Under the pieces are notes generated by a model. The model was given only the letters and a program-made list of their open reading frames with translations. It was not told the DNA's origin and did no database searches. The translations under genes and the position numbers were made by a program. Shown here one piece after another: positions 1-13,520 of a stretch of DNA of 64,000 nucleotides. The stretch comes from Adiantum capillus-veneris. Taxonomy: Eukaryota; Streptophyta; Polypodiopsida; Polypodiales; Pteridaceae. The stretch covers positions 147,328,741 through 147,392,740 of the forward strand of contig CM043945.1 of NCBI GenBank assembly GCA_014529385.2, in the 5' to 3' direction. Each line of letters begins with the position of its first letter. Position 1 is the first letter of the stretch.

Positions 1-962
1 TTTATATCTATGTGTTTGATGGCACAAATGTTTTCGATTTCTAGTAGGACAAAGTTTAAGCAGTGGGTGATATCATTCGTAACACAGGAGAACAAGCTAT
101 TTGAAGCGTCAGAAATCCATCTGAATTTATGTTTATGCATCTTGTACGTTGGGAAGAGTACAGGAATTTTTTGAGATGCAGGACAATAACCGAGTCCTGA
201 TAATTCATTGTTTAAAGTTGTAGCTACGCAAAGAGGAGAGTAATCAAGTTTACGAAATTCATTACTATTAAGTCTAGAACTGGCAGCCTCAAATGCCAAT
301 TTTTTACATATAAAGGAAGCAGTGTTAGATGCTTTATCTAGGCCAATAATGAGCCATTTCTTTTTAATATCATAGATAGAGGTCTTTATTTTATGCGTAA
401 GCCAAGAAGTATCAGTGCTAAGACGCGTATGTGGTAAAAGACTAATCTTTTTCCAAAAAATACTTTTGAGTGTTGATGTAAGTTGGAAGAGAACTTCTGC
501 CTCCAATTGGAGTTTTAAGGCCAAGTCGGCCAGGCATTCAAGTAATGCTAATAAGGCACATTGAGGGTTTAGTGGAAACGGAGGAATATGATTCAAGCCA
601 TTACTCAAGAGACTCCTTACATGAGGATCCGAGATGATTTCTAAGTTAGATGTACAAACGTGTAAACCAAAATCAGTGAAGTGTTTACAAAATTTTTGAA
701 ATAGATGACAAGAGCAAATAGGTACCTCATTATTATGGAGAAACCCATTGGAATAAAATAGATTCTTAATGGGTAGCGAGTATTTCCAACCAAACATCAC
801 ATCCTTTAGTAATAAATTCGACCCAAAATTATGTCCAAAACATTCTGAAAAGACAGCTTGGGGAGTAAAGAAATCCAAAATTTTGCTTGTAAACAAGCAA
901 TGTGAGAAAATCTTATTACACACTTCATCATTTGGAGGTAGGTAACGTCTTCCACAAGCCAT
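1..962 (-). CDS. Reverse transcriptase ORF of a Penelope-like retroelement, N-terminal part (runs off window)
   Basis: Reading the minus strand from an ATG at 962-960 to position 1 gives about 320 codons without a stop, and the frame is still open at the window edge. Upstream the frame is open back to a TGA near 1031. Near the C-terminal end are DKASNTASFICKK and, about 60 residues later, YKMHKHKFRWISDASN. These resemble the D-K-x-x-N-x-x-x-x-C-K and K-x-H-K-x-x-x-R motifs I know from Penelope-like reverse transcriptases of algae and invertebrates. The catalytic YxDD box would lie beyond the left edge. The protein begins just after, and overlaps, the RG-rich tail of the upstream ORF, as expected for ORF2 of a retroelement. 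Not LTR-gypsy, copia or ordinary LINE in motif content. Family call is from remembered motifs, so moderate. Confidence 0.6.
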   Translation of the reverse strand, partial: MACGRRYLPPNDEVCNKIFSHCLFTSKILDFFTPQAVFSECFGHNFGSNLLLKDVMFGWKYSLPIKNLFYSNGFLHNNEVPICSCHLFQKFCKHFTDFGLHVCTSNLEIISDPHVRSLLSNGLNHIPPFPLNPQCALLALLECLADLALKLQLEAEVLFQLTSTLKSIFWKKISLLPHTRLSTDTSWLTHKIKTSIYDIKKKWLIIGLDKASNTASFICKKLAFEAASSRLNSNEFRKLDYSPLCVATTLNNELSGLGYCPASQKIPVLFPTYKMHKHKFRWISDASNSLFSCVTNDITHCLNFVLLEIENICAIKHIDI

Positions 963-978
963 CCTTCGATCCTGCAAT

Positions 979-2166
979 TTACATGTCCAAAAGATTTCTG
1001 ACTGGTAGGTTTCTTCCCCTACCTCTCACATAACTTCTACCTCTCCCTCTCCCAAACACTGAATCACTCTAGGAGGGAGTTAAGAAAGAAGTGTAAGATG
1101 CCGCCGGAGAGACAAGAGTATTAGGACGTTTGGAACCTTGAGATTCATCCTCTTCAATATTTGGTTTGATTTGGCCAACTATACTTTTGATACCTTTAAA
1201 GCCGCCATACGTGGTAAGTAGAGTCCCACATCCATTAGATCCAAGCTCTTCAAGAGTGTCACGCATAATTGATCTATACTGAATAAAGGCAATTTGGGCT
1301 AAGACCAGATCCTTCGCTTGCCCACCGAGCCACGAGCAAAAGAGGGAAAGGTGAAATTCTTTTGCGTTATCACGAAAGATACTAGGCAGATTGTTGAGGG
1401 CATACCAAATAGCATGGTCAAACCAAATTATGCTTGACTCGCAGGAAGCTTTTGGGTCCAAGAATCTGCAAGCACACTTAAGGTACGGCCTGAACACATT
1501 CCATACTGTTTCGGTGTAGTAATCTACATTGCTTTTACTAAAGGTCATAACTCCTTTAGTTCTTGCATACAACCCAGTATTCGAACTACATTTTTTATCA
1601 TCAAGGAAACACATATTGAAAGGGGCTTTAATAAGATCCCCTTTGTCCAAGATTTGGATTCCTTTCAATACTTGAAGTTTGCATTCCTCAATAGTAGCAG
1701 GGGCCAAGTTGGCAAAGAAGACCCAGGTTTCCATGGAAATGGGTGCAAGAAATCCTTTATTAGGAAACATCCACAGCTTGTGCTCAACTCCCAAGGATTC
1801 TACCTCAACTTGCCGTGACGGTAAAAAAGGAAAGGCCCTAGAAACTTTTGGTACCATGTCCAAAAGCAAATCTTCACTGAGTGAACAAAGGTCTTTCTGA
1901 AATTCCTTAACAGCTTCTAGGGCGGCTGTATCTCTACAGAAGAGGCTATTTGGAGGAGGGACAATAGGAGTAGAGGGAGCAGTCACAAAGATCGGATTAA
2001 GGCCACAAAACTTTCTAAGAAGATTAGACAGTTCAAAACCTTTGGAAGAAAAAGATGCTAAGTCTTGAATATGTGCTTTGGAAAGTCCGGCTAGATTCGA
2101 AGAAAATTCAATCAAAAGATTGATACCATCAGATTTGTTTTTTACAAGGAGAGCTAGAACTTTAAC
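979..2166 (-). pseudogene. ORF1 of the same retroelement, broken by an in-frame TAG, with Arg-Gly tail
   Basis: The minus-strand frame is open from 2166 to a TAG at 1069-1071. A TGA closes it upstream at 2167-2169, and no ATG occurs near the start of the open frame, so an upstream exon or a lost start is likely. The product is about 365 residues of no family I recognise. Beyond the TAG the same frame continues to a TAA at 979-981 and encodes an Arg-Gly-rich stretch (GRGRGRSYVRGRGR), typical of RNA-binding tails. This tail overlaps the start of the reverse transcriptase frame. An ORF1 with a basic RG tail ahead of a reverse transcriptase suggests a nucleic-acid-binding accessory protein. Function not established. 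Confidence 0.45.
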
Positions 2167-2405
2167 TCATAGGTCAAATGTAATCAGCTGGACAAGAGAA
2201 AGATTAGACTCCTTCGAAGCATCATAAATTAGGGCAGAAGCTTCTCTATCTTGTATACATTTTAGCACAAGAAGAGAGGCAAGGGAGAGAGGTTCCACAG
2301 GAAGAGCAAGTCCTTGTGAAAGGGGAACAATCTGCAAAAATATCATAAGTTAGAATTCCAAATTCTAGGAAGAGGAGCCTAGACCGGAGGAACAAAAGCA
2401 AACAG

Positions 2406-2607
2406 TTACATCTTTTTGAATTTTACAGCCCTATGTAGATAGGGCCAAGCCCAATAAGAGACACAAGGGAAGGTTTTTTCTATATCTTTAGCTAGACGAA
2501 GTTTCTCTGAAATCATAGCTCTTTTTTCAGGGTCAGAGCAGACTTTCATTCTTGCAGTGAGCTTTCCCACGACGTGGTAAACAGAAGTAATAAATAAATT
2601 AAATGAT
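2406..2607 (-). other. Coding-like stretch upstream of ORF1, possible 5' exon
   Basis: On the minus strand this stretch reads without stops for about 67 codons, with a balanced amino-acid mix, and ends at TAA 2406-2408. It is preceded by a pyrimidine tract ending in ttttag, like a splice acceptor. A second acceptor-like tttttgcag lies at about 2328-2336, just before coding sequence that continues towards ORF1. I could not find donor sites that join the pieces in frame. It may be an upstream exon of ORF1, or simply decayed coding sequence. Confidence 0.3.
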
Positions 2608-2639
2608 AATATCTAAAAATGTGAAAAATAAATAAAAAG

Positions 2640-5600
2640 TAGTATGGTAGTGCTAGCAACCTTATCACCAGTCAGGTTTAAAAAAACACAGAGACTGTGT
2701 GATAGCACCCCAGCCTATAAGAGTATAATCATTATAGTATCATAGGCGAAAGATTCTAGAATCATAGACTGAGAGAGACCAACAGACAAGTCAATCTCCC
2801 TTTTGCGTTTATTGTGTGTGTAGCAGTTTTAAATCTATATAAATATACGCAAATGAACAATAGCTGTTCACAAACTAAAAATTCTGGAAAAGTACAGTGG
2901 CTTTGCACAATAATTTATTTGCAGTTAAAAATAAATTTTGTACAAGGTAATGAAGATAACAAGATATAGCTCAAGAATCCATAAAGCCAAAGTCTGGGAT
3001 AATTTGCGTCACACTAAGAGATCCTCCATTTGTTAAGAACTGGACAATTTAATCAAGGAAGGTAGCCCTCACCTGCACCGATAGCCACAAGAAAACAATT
3101 CGTTAGCACGTGACTGTACGCAGGTGATGCAGGGCATCCCAGTTGTTATCCATGTCACCTTAAAAAAACATATAGTTCTTAACAAGTATATTGTTCAGTT
3201 TTGAAAAAACCTTTCTTTGGCATTTTTGCCAATCTGATAAAGGAAATTGAACACCCATAAAGCAGCTATGTATCTGATTATTCCTCAATTTAATATATAT
3301 ATCTCTCTCTTTTTTTAGAAACATCTTTTGCTACACTAAAGTTTTTTGGAGAAACGAAAAACTTCTTTTTCGATCTGATTGGAGAGAATTTCACTCAATG
3401 TCGGTAGGTAAAGTTAATCTCAAGCCAAAACCCAACTCAATTACGGACAATCTCATCCTTGTGGCTTGAAGTATAGACAAAAAACAGACTTTTAGAACAT
3501 ATCCTACTTTAAGAACCGATTTTATAATCACCCTGAGATATCTTCAAAAAGGATCATTTAAGAATTTACAAATTTATCAACCTGAGTACACTCCCCCTTT
3601 TCTTTAGGATTTATATATATTTTATATATATATATAAAAACTATATTTCTCAAGAAATATCAATTCTTATCATGTCATGTCTGTTATACTGTATCCCAAG
3701 CCAGAAATAAACTGTTGTTTTTATTAAAAAACATACAGCCCTAGGTGAGTCAGTCCTTTGATCAGCCTCAGACCTTGTCCGAGACAGATACGACATAAGA
3801 AAAACCAGAAAAGATCAGTTTAAAGGGAGTTTATATTACTTTCCTTATAATACCAAGGCCTTTATAACCAACTTCTAGAAGCACTATTGTATATACTGCA
3901 AGATGTTAGGTTAGAGTCAGCTCCTATATACTTTGAGTGAAATTAGGAAGCCAGCAAATGAAGACCAACAAATTTTATAGAATAGCCGAGGTTCAAACCC
4001 AGCCAAGCCCTATAGAACTCAATCACCTCGTTGAAGAAATGGAAAGTCATCGAACACTATCATAAAACATCATCGTATGTGAAAAAAACACAAGTATCTT
4101 AGAACCAGCTTAATCAATCCGGTATGTGCTGCCACACTTTAGCTCCATATACAATCCGGTATGTGTTGCCACTCTTATTCAATATCGTATGTGTAGCAAC
4201 TCTTAGCATTATCACGAATAAGAAAAAGAGCAATAACAGAAGCTAGCACAAAGTAAATATAAAATAACTTTAAGCCGATTCAGTGAGATAAGTATCAGCT
4301 CAAAAAACACATTCTATCTTACAAGTAGGAGATGTAGTATGGTAAAAAAAAAATTGGTTAAGTCAATTTGCAAAACCAGAACTTTACTCCTACACGTGGT
4401 TATGAGATAATACATACTACCAACTCAATAACAGAAGTAAGGACACCTTTTTCGAAACCTGTAATAAGTGCCCTCAAACAAGTGTACCGCTGATCTAATG
4501 GAAAAGGTACCCAAACTAGAGAGTAAATCTTTCAAGGGACTGTCATCTTACACAATGGACAGCAGTAAATTAGTGATGCCATAAACCTAACTATCTTTTA
4601 AACATTATATGATCATTACAGCTCATTTTTTACTTTACAAGAGTGCATTTCATCTATTGAGCAGTTTTTTAACCGAATCATAACATCATCACCCCAATAT
4701 ACAATTCCTTTCTAATAAGTACCATACAGTACTCTTTCCTCAGTAGCAAAACAGCCTCCTACCCGGCAGTCTCCCCATTTTTTTAAAAAAAACACAGATT
4801 TTTCATCAGAGAACCAGTTTTACAGCACTGTATACGGCAACCAGGCACACTACTACCATCATTCAAAAGAATCCACGCAGTTCTTAGTTTAACTGAGCCA
4901 TTCACTCAGTTTCCAGAACCAGGTTAAAACTCAATTTTTTGTTTATTTTACAACAACGACCATCATTAGTCACAGAAGTATACAAATTCCAAACAGTCCC
5001 AGAGCAGAAATGTACTTGCACTAAAATAACTCCCATAGACCTGTAAGTAAAGTATCCGGAACAAATTTCTATTTTACCTAACTCTATATTATTGGGTTTT
5101 TAAAAAAAACCCATTCAAATCTTTTTTTCAGCAAAGCTTCAGAATAATACTTGACATAATAGCTTTAGGTTTAGTATCCGGAAACAAAATACCTGGTTTA
5201 AAAAAAAAAAAAAACAAAAACCGGTCTCAGCGAAGCTACACAGAGATTCCCTAAAGCAAGACAGAGATTTTGTATAACCTGTAGATTGGGAGACGACGAA
5301 GCGTCAACAGTCTCCTTCCCGTTCTTTTTCGGCATGATTGAGCACATAGTAGAAAATATCTACTAACCCACACAGTATAGAATGCACACAAGTGAATACA
5401 GCACGATGCCAAGTGAGTAAGAGTACTCACATTTTTAAGGGGCATTTATACTTTGCTGAAGAAAATCGGGAGCAGATCCGCCACTGACACGGACCAGCTA
5501 CAGCATTAGATGCCACCCATACGGGCCAGATACTCAGGGATTATCCCAGCTGAAGATCCGGTCTGAACTTGATTAACACACCTCAATATTTGCAACTACA

Positions 5601-5690
5601 CTCACCTGCCACCTCAACCCTAGCGCAGTCAAAAGCGTGTTGCAGGCAGCCCGACACAACAGAGAGGCAGTAAAAAATACACTACAGAGT
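2640..5690. other. AT-rich DNA with no gene seen
   Basis: No reading frame here resembles a protein I know. The sequence is AT-rich with many short A or T runs. A small local repeat of tccggtatgtg(c/t)tgccac occurs around 4119-4200. Nothing resembles a tRNA or rRNA. Confidence 0.5.
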
Positions 5691-6129
5691 GTATATAGAG
5701 AGAGAGATGCTATTTACCTTAAAGCAAGGTCAAGTCAAAAAAATATCTAGTCTCATAATGTATACCAACTAGAAACACCAATGCCGTCGATACTCGGTTC
5801 GAATCGACTATCGAGCTTTTTGAACCTGGCTCAGGTTTAACCACACATCCCAATACAAAATCCACAAACCCTAATACTCGGCATAAGTCATGCACCCAAC
5901 AACTGGGGTAACGTATATAGAGATTCTATTTACCTTAAAGCAAGGTCAAGTCAAAAAATATATCTAGTCTCATAATGTATACCAACTAGAAACCCCAATG
6001 CTGTCAATACCTGGTTCGAATCAACAATCGAGCTTTTTGAACCTGGCTCAGGTTTATCCCACACATCCCAATACAAAATCCACAAACCCTTATACTCGGC
6101 TAAAGTCATGCATCCAACAACTGGGGTAC
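5691..6129. repeat. Direct tandem duplication, two copies of about 220 bp
   Basis: Copy one (about 5691-5911) and copy two (about 5912-6129) align end to end with roughly 90-95% identity by eye. Both begin gtatatagag, carry aaagcaaggtcaagtcaaaa, and end caacaactggggta. Differences are scattered substitutions and small indels, so the duplication is not very recent. Each copy contains a ggttcgaatc(g/a)a string that resembles a pol III B box, so the unit could derive from a SINE. No protein is encoded. Confidence 0.85.
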
Positions 6130-6347
6130 AGTATACCAGCAAGGAACTTAACAGTGTACGATATACTGCATATTCACAACACTTTTTTGTGATTAATTAA
6201 TACTTCCAATTCCGATTCAAAATCAAAAAGTGAGTCTATAAAAGCCAGAAGACACTAATATATAAACCAATCCAAGGTAACAGTAACGAGTAACTATACA
6301 CAAGTAATATACATATCCGCATGTTTGCTTATCAGGTGTGTTAAAAA

Positions 6348-6731
6348 ATGGCCTACAATCGAGAACTAGTTTTTTCCATAGCAAAAGCACACCTTTATCA
6401 ATCATGTGACTCTACACGGAGAGCAACTTTACTCCGTTATGAACTATATCTATTCCCGCAATTAGGAACCTCTGTTTCCCAGACTATATGGTGGACATAC
6501 AAAGATCGAGTGACTCGTGTAACCCTTTGGGGTCGCGAGCATTTTAGGAACAATATCAGATTGGCGATGGTTACAGAGGCTCTGGGCCTAGGGCCACAAT
6601 ATTATTACATAGAACATTCAATGAAGCCAGGTTTTTCAGAGCAGTTACAAAAACCTACTAGCCCAATTCATTCCATCTCGAAAGATCTTTTTGTATTGAA
6701 GTTATGGTCATCAATTAAGAGGTTATTTTAA
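6348..6731 (+). CDS. Hypothetical 127-residue ORF, unrecognised
   Basis: An ATG-initiated frame of 127 codons. The predicted protein is rich in aromatic and basic residues and has no motif, signal peptide or membrane segment I recognise. It lies alone between the 220-bp duplication and a GT microsatellite. It may be a chance ORF or a decayed transposon fragment. Confidence 0.2.
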   Translation: MAYNRELVFSIAKAHLYQSCDSTRRATLLRYELYLFPQLGTSVSQTIWWTYKDRVTRVTLWGREHFRNNIRLAMVTEALGLGPQYYYIEHSMKPGFSEQLQKPTSPIHSISKDLFVLKLWSSIKRLF

Positions 6732-6952
6732 TTGTACTCCACGCACCCGGGAGTATGGGTTAGTCTTGGCGACTCATATCTTGCCTTTAACAGAGCGCCC
6801 AAACACCTGCTATTACTGCGATAGCTGTTTGTGTGATTACGTAATGGGCGGTTTAATAGAGATGTAGATGAGGTGCTACAAAAATACTTATCACCCCTAC
6901 CTCTTTTTGTCCCTTGTGATAGAAGAGTCAGAAGAAAGACCTCATGCTATTT

Positions 6953-8479
<1,527 letters not shown>

Positions 8480-8521
8480 AGAGGGAACTGGAATTCCCTC
8501 CCCCATTATCCTTAGTATAGA
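8480..8521 (-). repeat. Terminal motif of a dispersed repeat (copy 1), Helitron-like 5' end
   Basis: Read on the minus strand from 8521, the sequence starts TCTATACTAAGGATAATG and continues into a G-rich then palindromic ggaattcc block. Closely related termini occur at 11914 (minus), 39301 (plus) and 52678 (minus). A TC start followed by a conserved 5' block is typical of plant Helitrons, but no 3' hairpin plus CTRR end was located. Confidence 0.5.
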
Positions 8522-8964
8522 TTAGCATCTTGTGTAATTCCACATGCCTGCAAGCGTAGGTGACTGCATCAGCAGAGAGAGACCCTTGCTCCGGATAGCT
8601 TCCTCACCCCATCCCCTCTTCGGCGATGCTCCGTATAGGGAGTTCCCAAGCGTAGGTGACGATTGCATCTGGAGGGATGCCCTCACATTGTATACACTAA
8701 AGACAACCTAGAGCACAGCACTGCTCTCTCCCCCTCCCCCGCCGATTCGTTGCAGAGCACTCACGACTATTCTAGCACAACATAAGAGACGCCCAATATG
8801 ACTATTTACAGAGGCGAACATTGACGATGTTTTTCAATGACTGATGCAATACTTTCTTGGACAATTCACAATGCCGGGCATCCTTAGACATTGATGTTGA
8901 TGATGATGATGATTTTAGTTTTTCACTTTATATCATATTTTTTTTAAACCAGACATTGTATTAG

Positions 8965-9048
8965 ATCCACCAAGGTTGTATCAATTTGGTCTCATAGGCC
9001 ATTTTGACCTTTTGAGGACGTTTAATATACATTTCATTTCATCACACC
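8965..9048 (+). repeat. LINE 3'-UTR-like fragment
   Basis: The stretch with tttggtctcataggccat and ttgacct resembles the sequence just after the LINE at 11085-11150 (tttggtcccataggtcat and ttgacct). In both cases a microsatellite follows. This suggests a second, mostly lost LINE copy ending here. Confidence 0.45.
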
Positions 9049-9624
<576 letters not shown>

Positions 9625-9649
9625 CATTGTATATAACAATGAGAAACTT

Positions 9650-11160
9650 GAAGTGGTAGATCACTTCAAGTACCTTGGCCTTGAGGTTCCATCCAATCAT
9701 AAATGGAAGGATTGTGCAATGCATCGCTTGGAAGCCGGAAAGAGGGCCTATTATGCATTTGAGAACATGTGCAATGAAGGAGAGATCAAGTGTTGGGCTC
9801 TCAAAAAGTACCTCTTTGACACATTGGTGACACCGGTGCTTCTTTATGGAGTGGAGGTGTGGGGTGGAAGCAACGGGAAGTCTACTTGGAAAGAGTTTGA
9901 GAATGTCCAAAAGCGTTTTCTCACCAACTTTCTCCAAGTCAAGACACAAACACCCTACATGCTCTTACTTCTTGAGTCCGGATTGCTTCCCATTGAGGTC
10001 TTGGGCATGCAAAGGGTTGTGGAGTACATGTGTAAGACACAACGTAGCCCTTTGCATCGACTTCCTAGAATCGCATATGAAGCAAGTCAAATGGTTCAAA
10101 AGACATGCAAGAGCAAAATACTAAGTTCGGGGTGGATGCTTGATATCAAGAAATGGTTTGGAAGATGGGATGCATGTCACTTGGTCAAGGATGCGTCGAT
10201 CGACTCCCAAGTTAATGAGGCCTTCTTACAATGCCAATGTATCACGGCTTGGGAGAAATCCGGAGGTTCTCTCTTCAGCCATTACACCACAAGTCTACTT
10301 GGAAAGAGTTTGAGAATGTCCAAAAGCGTTTTCTCACCAACTTTCTCCAAGTCAAGACACAAACACCCTACATGCTCTTACTTCTTGAGTCCGGATTGCT
10401 TCCCATTGAGGTCTTGGGATGCAAAGGGTTGTGGAGTACATGTGTAAGACACAACGTAGCCCTTTGCATCGACTTCCTAGAATCGCATATGAAGCAAGTC
10501 CAATGGTTCAAAAGACATGCAAGAGCAAAATACTATGTTCGGGGTGGATGCTTGATATCAAGAAATGGTTTGGAAGTGGGATGCATGTCACTTGGTCAAG
10601 GATGCGTCGATCGACTCCCAAGTTAATGAGGCCTTCTTACAATGCCAATGTATCACGGCTTGGGAAGAAATCCGGAGGTTCTCTCTTCAGCCATTACACC
10701 ACACACGTTGCCCAAACTACAAATCTCTCTTCTTCTCAGAACGAGGTAACCAAACCCATTGCTACATCCTGCGCCCATCCCGTTGAGTGTGATCCGCACC
10801 ATTGCCTCCATTCGTCTTAGCTCCATTCTCTACGCTGCGAGACAGGACGTGGGACACTGGCGCGGGTGTCATCGACTTGCACCTTATGCCTCGTCAAAGT
10901 GCGAGAGAGTGAGTACCACACACTACTTGAGTGCTCAGCTTTTGACCACATTAGGTCCTCTTTTCCCCATATATTCAGCCATGATCTTCCTACATACCTT
11001 CCTCTCCCAACCACGATGTGAACTCTCTATTTGCGACGCTCATTTCAGCCATTTTTGAGCATCGAGAGTCACTTATGAACTCCACTCACACCACGTGACA
11101 TGTTCATTTGGTCCCATAGGTCATATTTGACCTCCCAGAACGATAATAGAACTATCTATC
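9650..11160 (+). pseudogene. LINE (non-LTR retrotransposon) ORF2 C-terminal fragment (LINE-1)
   Basis: From about 9650 the plus strand encodes the segment that follows the RT core in plant LINE ORF2 proteins: HFKYLGLEVPS, then KKYLFDTLVTPVLLYGVEVWG, then VQKRFLTNFL and LLLESGLLPIEV. Further downstream (to about 11060) are remnants of the zinc-binding C-terminus. Endonuclease and RT core are missing, so this is a 5'-truncated copy beginning next to a CT array. The frame is broken by a 413-bp tandem duplication and small indels. The 3' end is followed by an ATCT microsatellite at about 11155-11180, as many LINEs end in simple repeats. Confidence 0.85.
9878..10702 (+). repeat. 413-bp tandem duplication inside LINE-1
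   Basis: Segment 9878-10290 is repeated at 10291-10702 with about 98% identity. I see only single-base differences, for example cttgggcatgc versus cttgggatgc and gggagaaatcc versus gggaagaaatcc. The two copies differ by one-base indels that change frame. Confidence 0.95.
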
Positions 11161-11180
11161 TATCTATCTATCTATCTCTC
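11155..11180. repeat. (ATCT)n microsatellite at LINE 3' end
   Basis: About five to six ATCT units followed by a few CT units directly downstream of the LINE 3' region. Confidence 0.85.
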
Positions 11181-11346
11181 TCTGAGCGCACTCGCTAAGT
11201 CGTCTGTGTTGTCGGGCTCCAAAAGACACTGTCGGAGGAAGGAGCTCGCACCATGTGGCGGGGGTGTTAACCCTCGTGGCTCACGGACACCCTATCGCCT
11301 ACGACGGACGTCGTATTATTTATTTAGTAGAGTCAGGCACCGGGCT

Positions 11347-11870
11347 TGTCGGTCCAATAGGAAAAGGGTAGAGTGATCTCCGATGAGAGGCGCACTCTAA
11401 CTGGAACACGCAAGGGTTAGTTGGCTAAGCATGGGCGCCCAAATGTGAATGGGACGAGCTCAAATAACCGACCTAAACCTAAAATTGACCATTCTCTCAG
11501 TGTGCAATAGAAGAAGTGCTCTTGCCCTATCTCCATCCCCATCTCCATTGTGTGCTCACAGGTGTGTGTGTGTGTGTGTGTGTGTTGTGTGTGTGTGTGT
11601 GTGTGCTTGAGGGAGAGAGGGAGAGAGTGTGTGTGTGATCGAGCATTGCGACAACATCTGTGACGGCGAGGCGGTTGAGCGCAATACGGCGACGGCTCCC
11701 TCTTCTTTGCGGCGAGGAATCCTTCACGGCGACAAGCGTAGGGAGGTGAGTGACACACCCCTGCTCTCTGTGAGCTTGCTAAGCCTGCTAGTTGTGTGCT
11801 TGCAGCCTTCGTGGCTCGCACACGATGCTCGGCAAGTCCCTAGCTCCGACACGTGCAACAGACGCGCACA
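11347..11870 (+). mobile_element. Solo or isolated LTR of the TE-A/TE-E gypsy family
   Basis: This segment aligns along its length with the LTR at 62959-63471 (reverse orientation), and its right part with 26956-27440. Shared landmarks are tgggcgccca, agaagtgctcttgc, a compound GT/GA array at the same internal place, a ggcgaggcggttgagcgc block, cacacccctgc and a ctcgcac block. It begins near TGTCGGTCC and ends CGCGCACA, giving about 524 bp. No gag or pol lies beside it and no flanking 5-bp duplication was found, so it is a solo LTR or a fragment. Confidence 0.7.
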
Positions 11871-11914
11871 AGGGGGGGAGCCGAAATTCCCTCCCCCTTT
11901 ATCCTTAGCATAGA
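11871..11914 (-). repeat. Terminal motif of dispersed repeat (copy 2)
   Basis: Read on the minus strand from 11914 it starts TCTATGCTAAGGATAAAG, then a G run, ggaattt and cggctccc. It matches the motif ending at 8521. It directly abuts the end of the LTR at 11870. Confidence 0.5.
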
Positions 11915-12690
11915 TGCAATCGTTTACATTTTTTGGTTGCTAAATAGCTACGTGTTTGTATTTTTGCTCGAGACTAGGCAAAGCTTGTTTGGACAAATTG
12001 ACAATCATAACGTGTCACCCATAGTTTCCTATTTTTGGAGATAGAATCTCTAATATGACAAACTTTGTCTCCTCGAGGTGTCATTCAGCTTTGTCCCTTT
12101 GACAAATTTTGTCACCCATCATCCATGTTCTAGGTTGCCACGTTCTCTCTCTCTCGCGCGCCAAAGAGCCTAGTGGTTGGAACTTTGTAGTATGTAGCTA
12201 AATCTTTCGACAACACTTAGGGCTTCTTCATCTTTTAGTAATCCAAATTCCACTTTTCAACAAGGAAAAAAATAAGGCTATAATTTGATTGGACCTTGAT
12301 TTCAAGTCAAATTTTGGACATAAATTGTGGCTAACATTTAGATCTTTTTAGGGTGGTCTTGGCGGCATGGGATTATGTGTCGCTCCAAATGTGTGGGAAG
12401 GTGTGGACGCAAACAGTGTCCCGGATGATGGCAGTACCCTAGATAGTGGTGGCATCCTAGTCTTTCTTGGTGGCATGCTTAGTTCGATATGTTCGGTGTG
12501 TGGTCCTGGTGGCCATGTTCCTCTTGTTGAGGTGTTGGTCCTTAGGCTCATGTTGTGGTGGTGGTGTTTATGCTCATTTTCCTTTGGACACGCCTGTGGG
12601 CGTTGACAGAGCCCTATAGCGTGATGGCATCCAAGGTTCGTTTGGTTCTCAGCAGTTAGGCCCTACTTGGCAGGAAGAAGGGGCAAGACT
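11915..12690. other. Region without a recognisable gene
   Basis: A 79-codon plus-strand ORF at 12367-12606 has low-complexity Gly/Cys/Val composition and resembles nothing I know. No other signal is seen. Confidence 0.4.
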
Positions 12691-13520
12691 TCTTTTTGGT
12701 GCTCCCTACAGCCGGTGATGGAGTGATGTGGGATTATAGCAATAGCCTCTCGAAAGGAACATACCAACTAATCCTTCAGTATAACCTCAATGGGACTGAA
12801 AAATTGTTGATCAGCAGATCCCTTGAATGGCTTGACAGTTTGTGTCTGCCTTTGTACGAATCTAAGTTCGAGTGGAAAGCATGGTGGTGGCCTAAGAATA
12901 GACATTTTCTAAAGCCGCAAACCAAAGAAGTATACCACATCCTTATGGCTTGGATGAATTGGTTCACCCCATTGAACAAACAATGGGGTAAGCATTGGCT
13001 AGAGTCGAGATGGGAGGTAATTGCAAAGAACATTTGGTTCCCTCAATGGCCACATGGTATGAAGGTCTTTCTATGGAACGTTCTATGCGGAGCCCTACCA
13101 AATGGTATGAAGGTTCTAGCCAGGGATATTGGCCCAAATAGATGTTTGCAATGCAAAACGGCTAGTGAAGACTTCCCTCAATGCGAGATGATTTGTGTTT
13201 GTGGCATAACGGGGAAGATTTTCAAATAAGTTCAAAAAATTTCAAATAAGTTCAAAAACCCTGGAAGACATGATTCTTTATGAAGAACCTTTTCCTAGGA
13301 GGGAAGGTGCTTAAGAGCCAAACACTGCTTATTGTGAGACAAATTGTGAGATTCTATTACTTCAAATAGGTTTGGAAGGCTAGGAGCTATTGGGTCTTCG
13401 AACACACCATGAAAACATCTAGGTTCATAGAGATAATACAAGAAAGTAGGGGGCAATTATCATCATTGGGAAGCGGAAGAACTCTAATGAGTGGAATAGA
13501 GCCATCGATGCCGCATCGAT
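12690..13520 (+). pseudogene. LINE ORF2 C-terminus with RT zinc-binding domain (LINE-2)
   Basis: The frame 12696-13229 encodes a segment ending in KVFLWNVLCGALPNGMKV, with RCLQCKTASED after a short spacer. This is the zinc-binding region (zf-RVT type) at the C-terminus of plant LINE ORF2 proteins. After frame changes the remaining C-terminus (KARSYWVFEH, then TSRFIEIIQESRGQ) follows to about 13520. The endonuclease and RT core are absent, so it is 5' truncated and frameshifted. The 3' end runs into the inverted repeat described next. Confidence 0.75.

Noticed and set aside
6348-6731. Candidate novel 127-residue host gene
   Set aside because: Kept only as a low-confidence hypothetical. No homology, no clear promoter and no exon structure.
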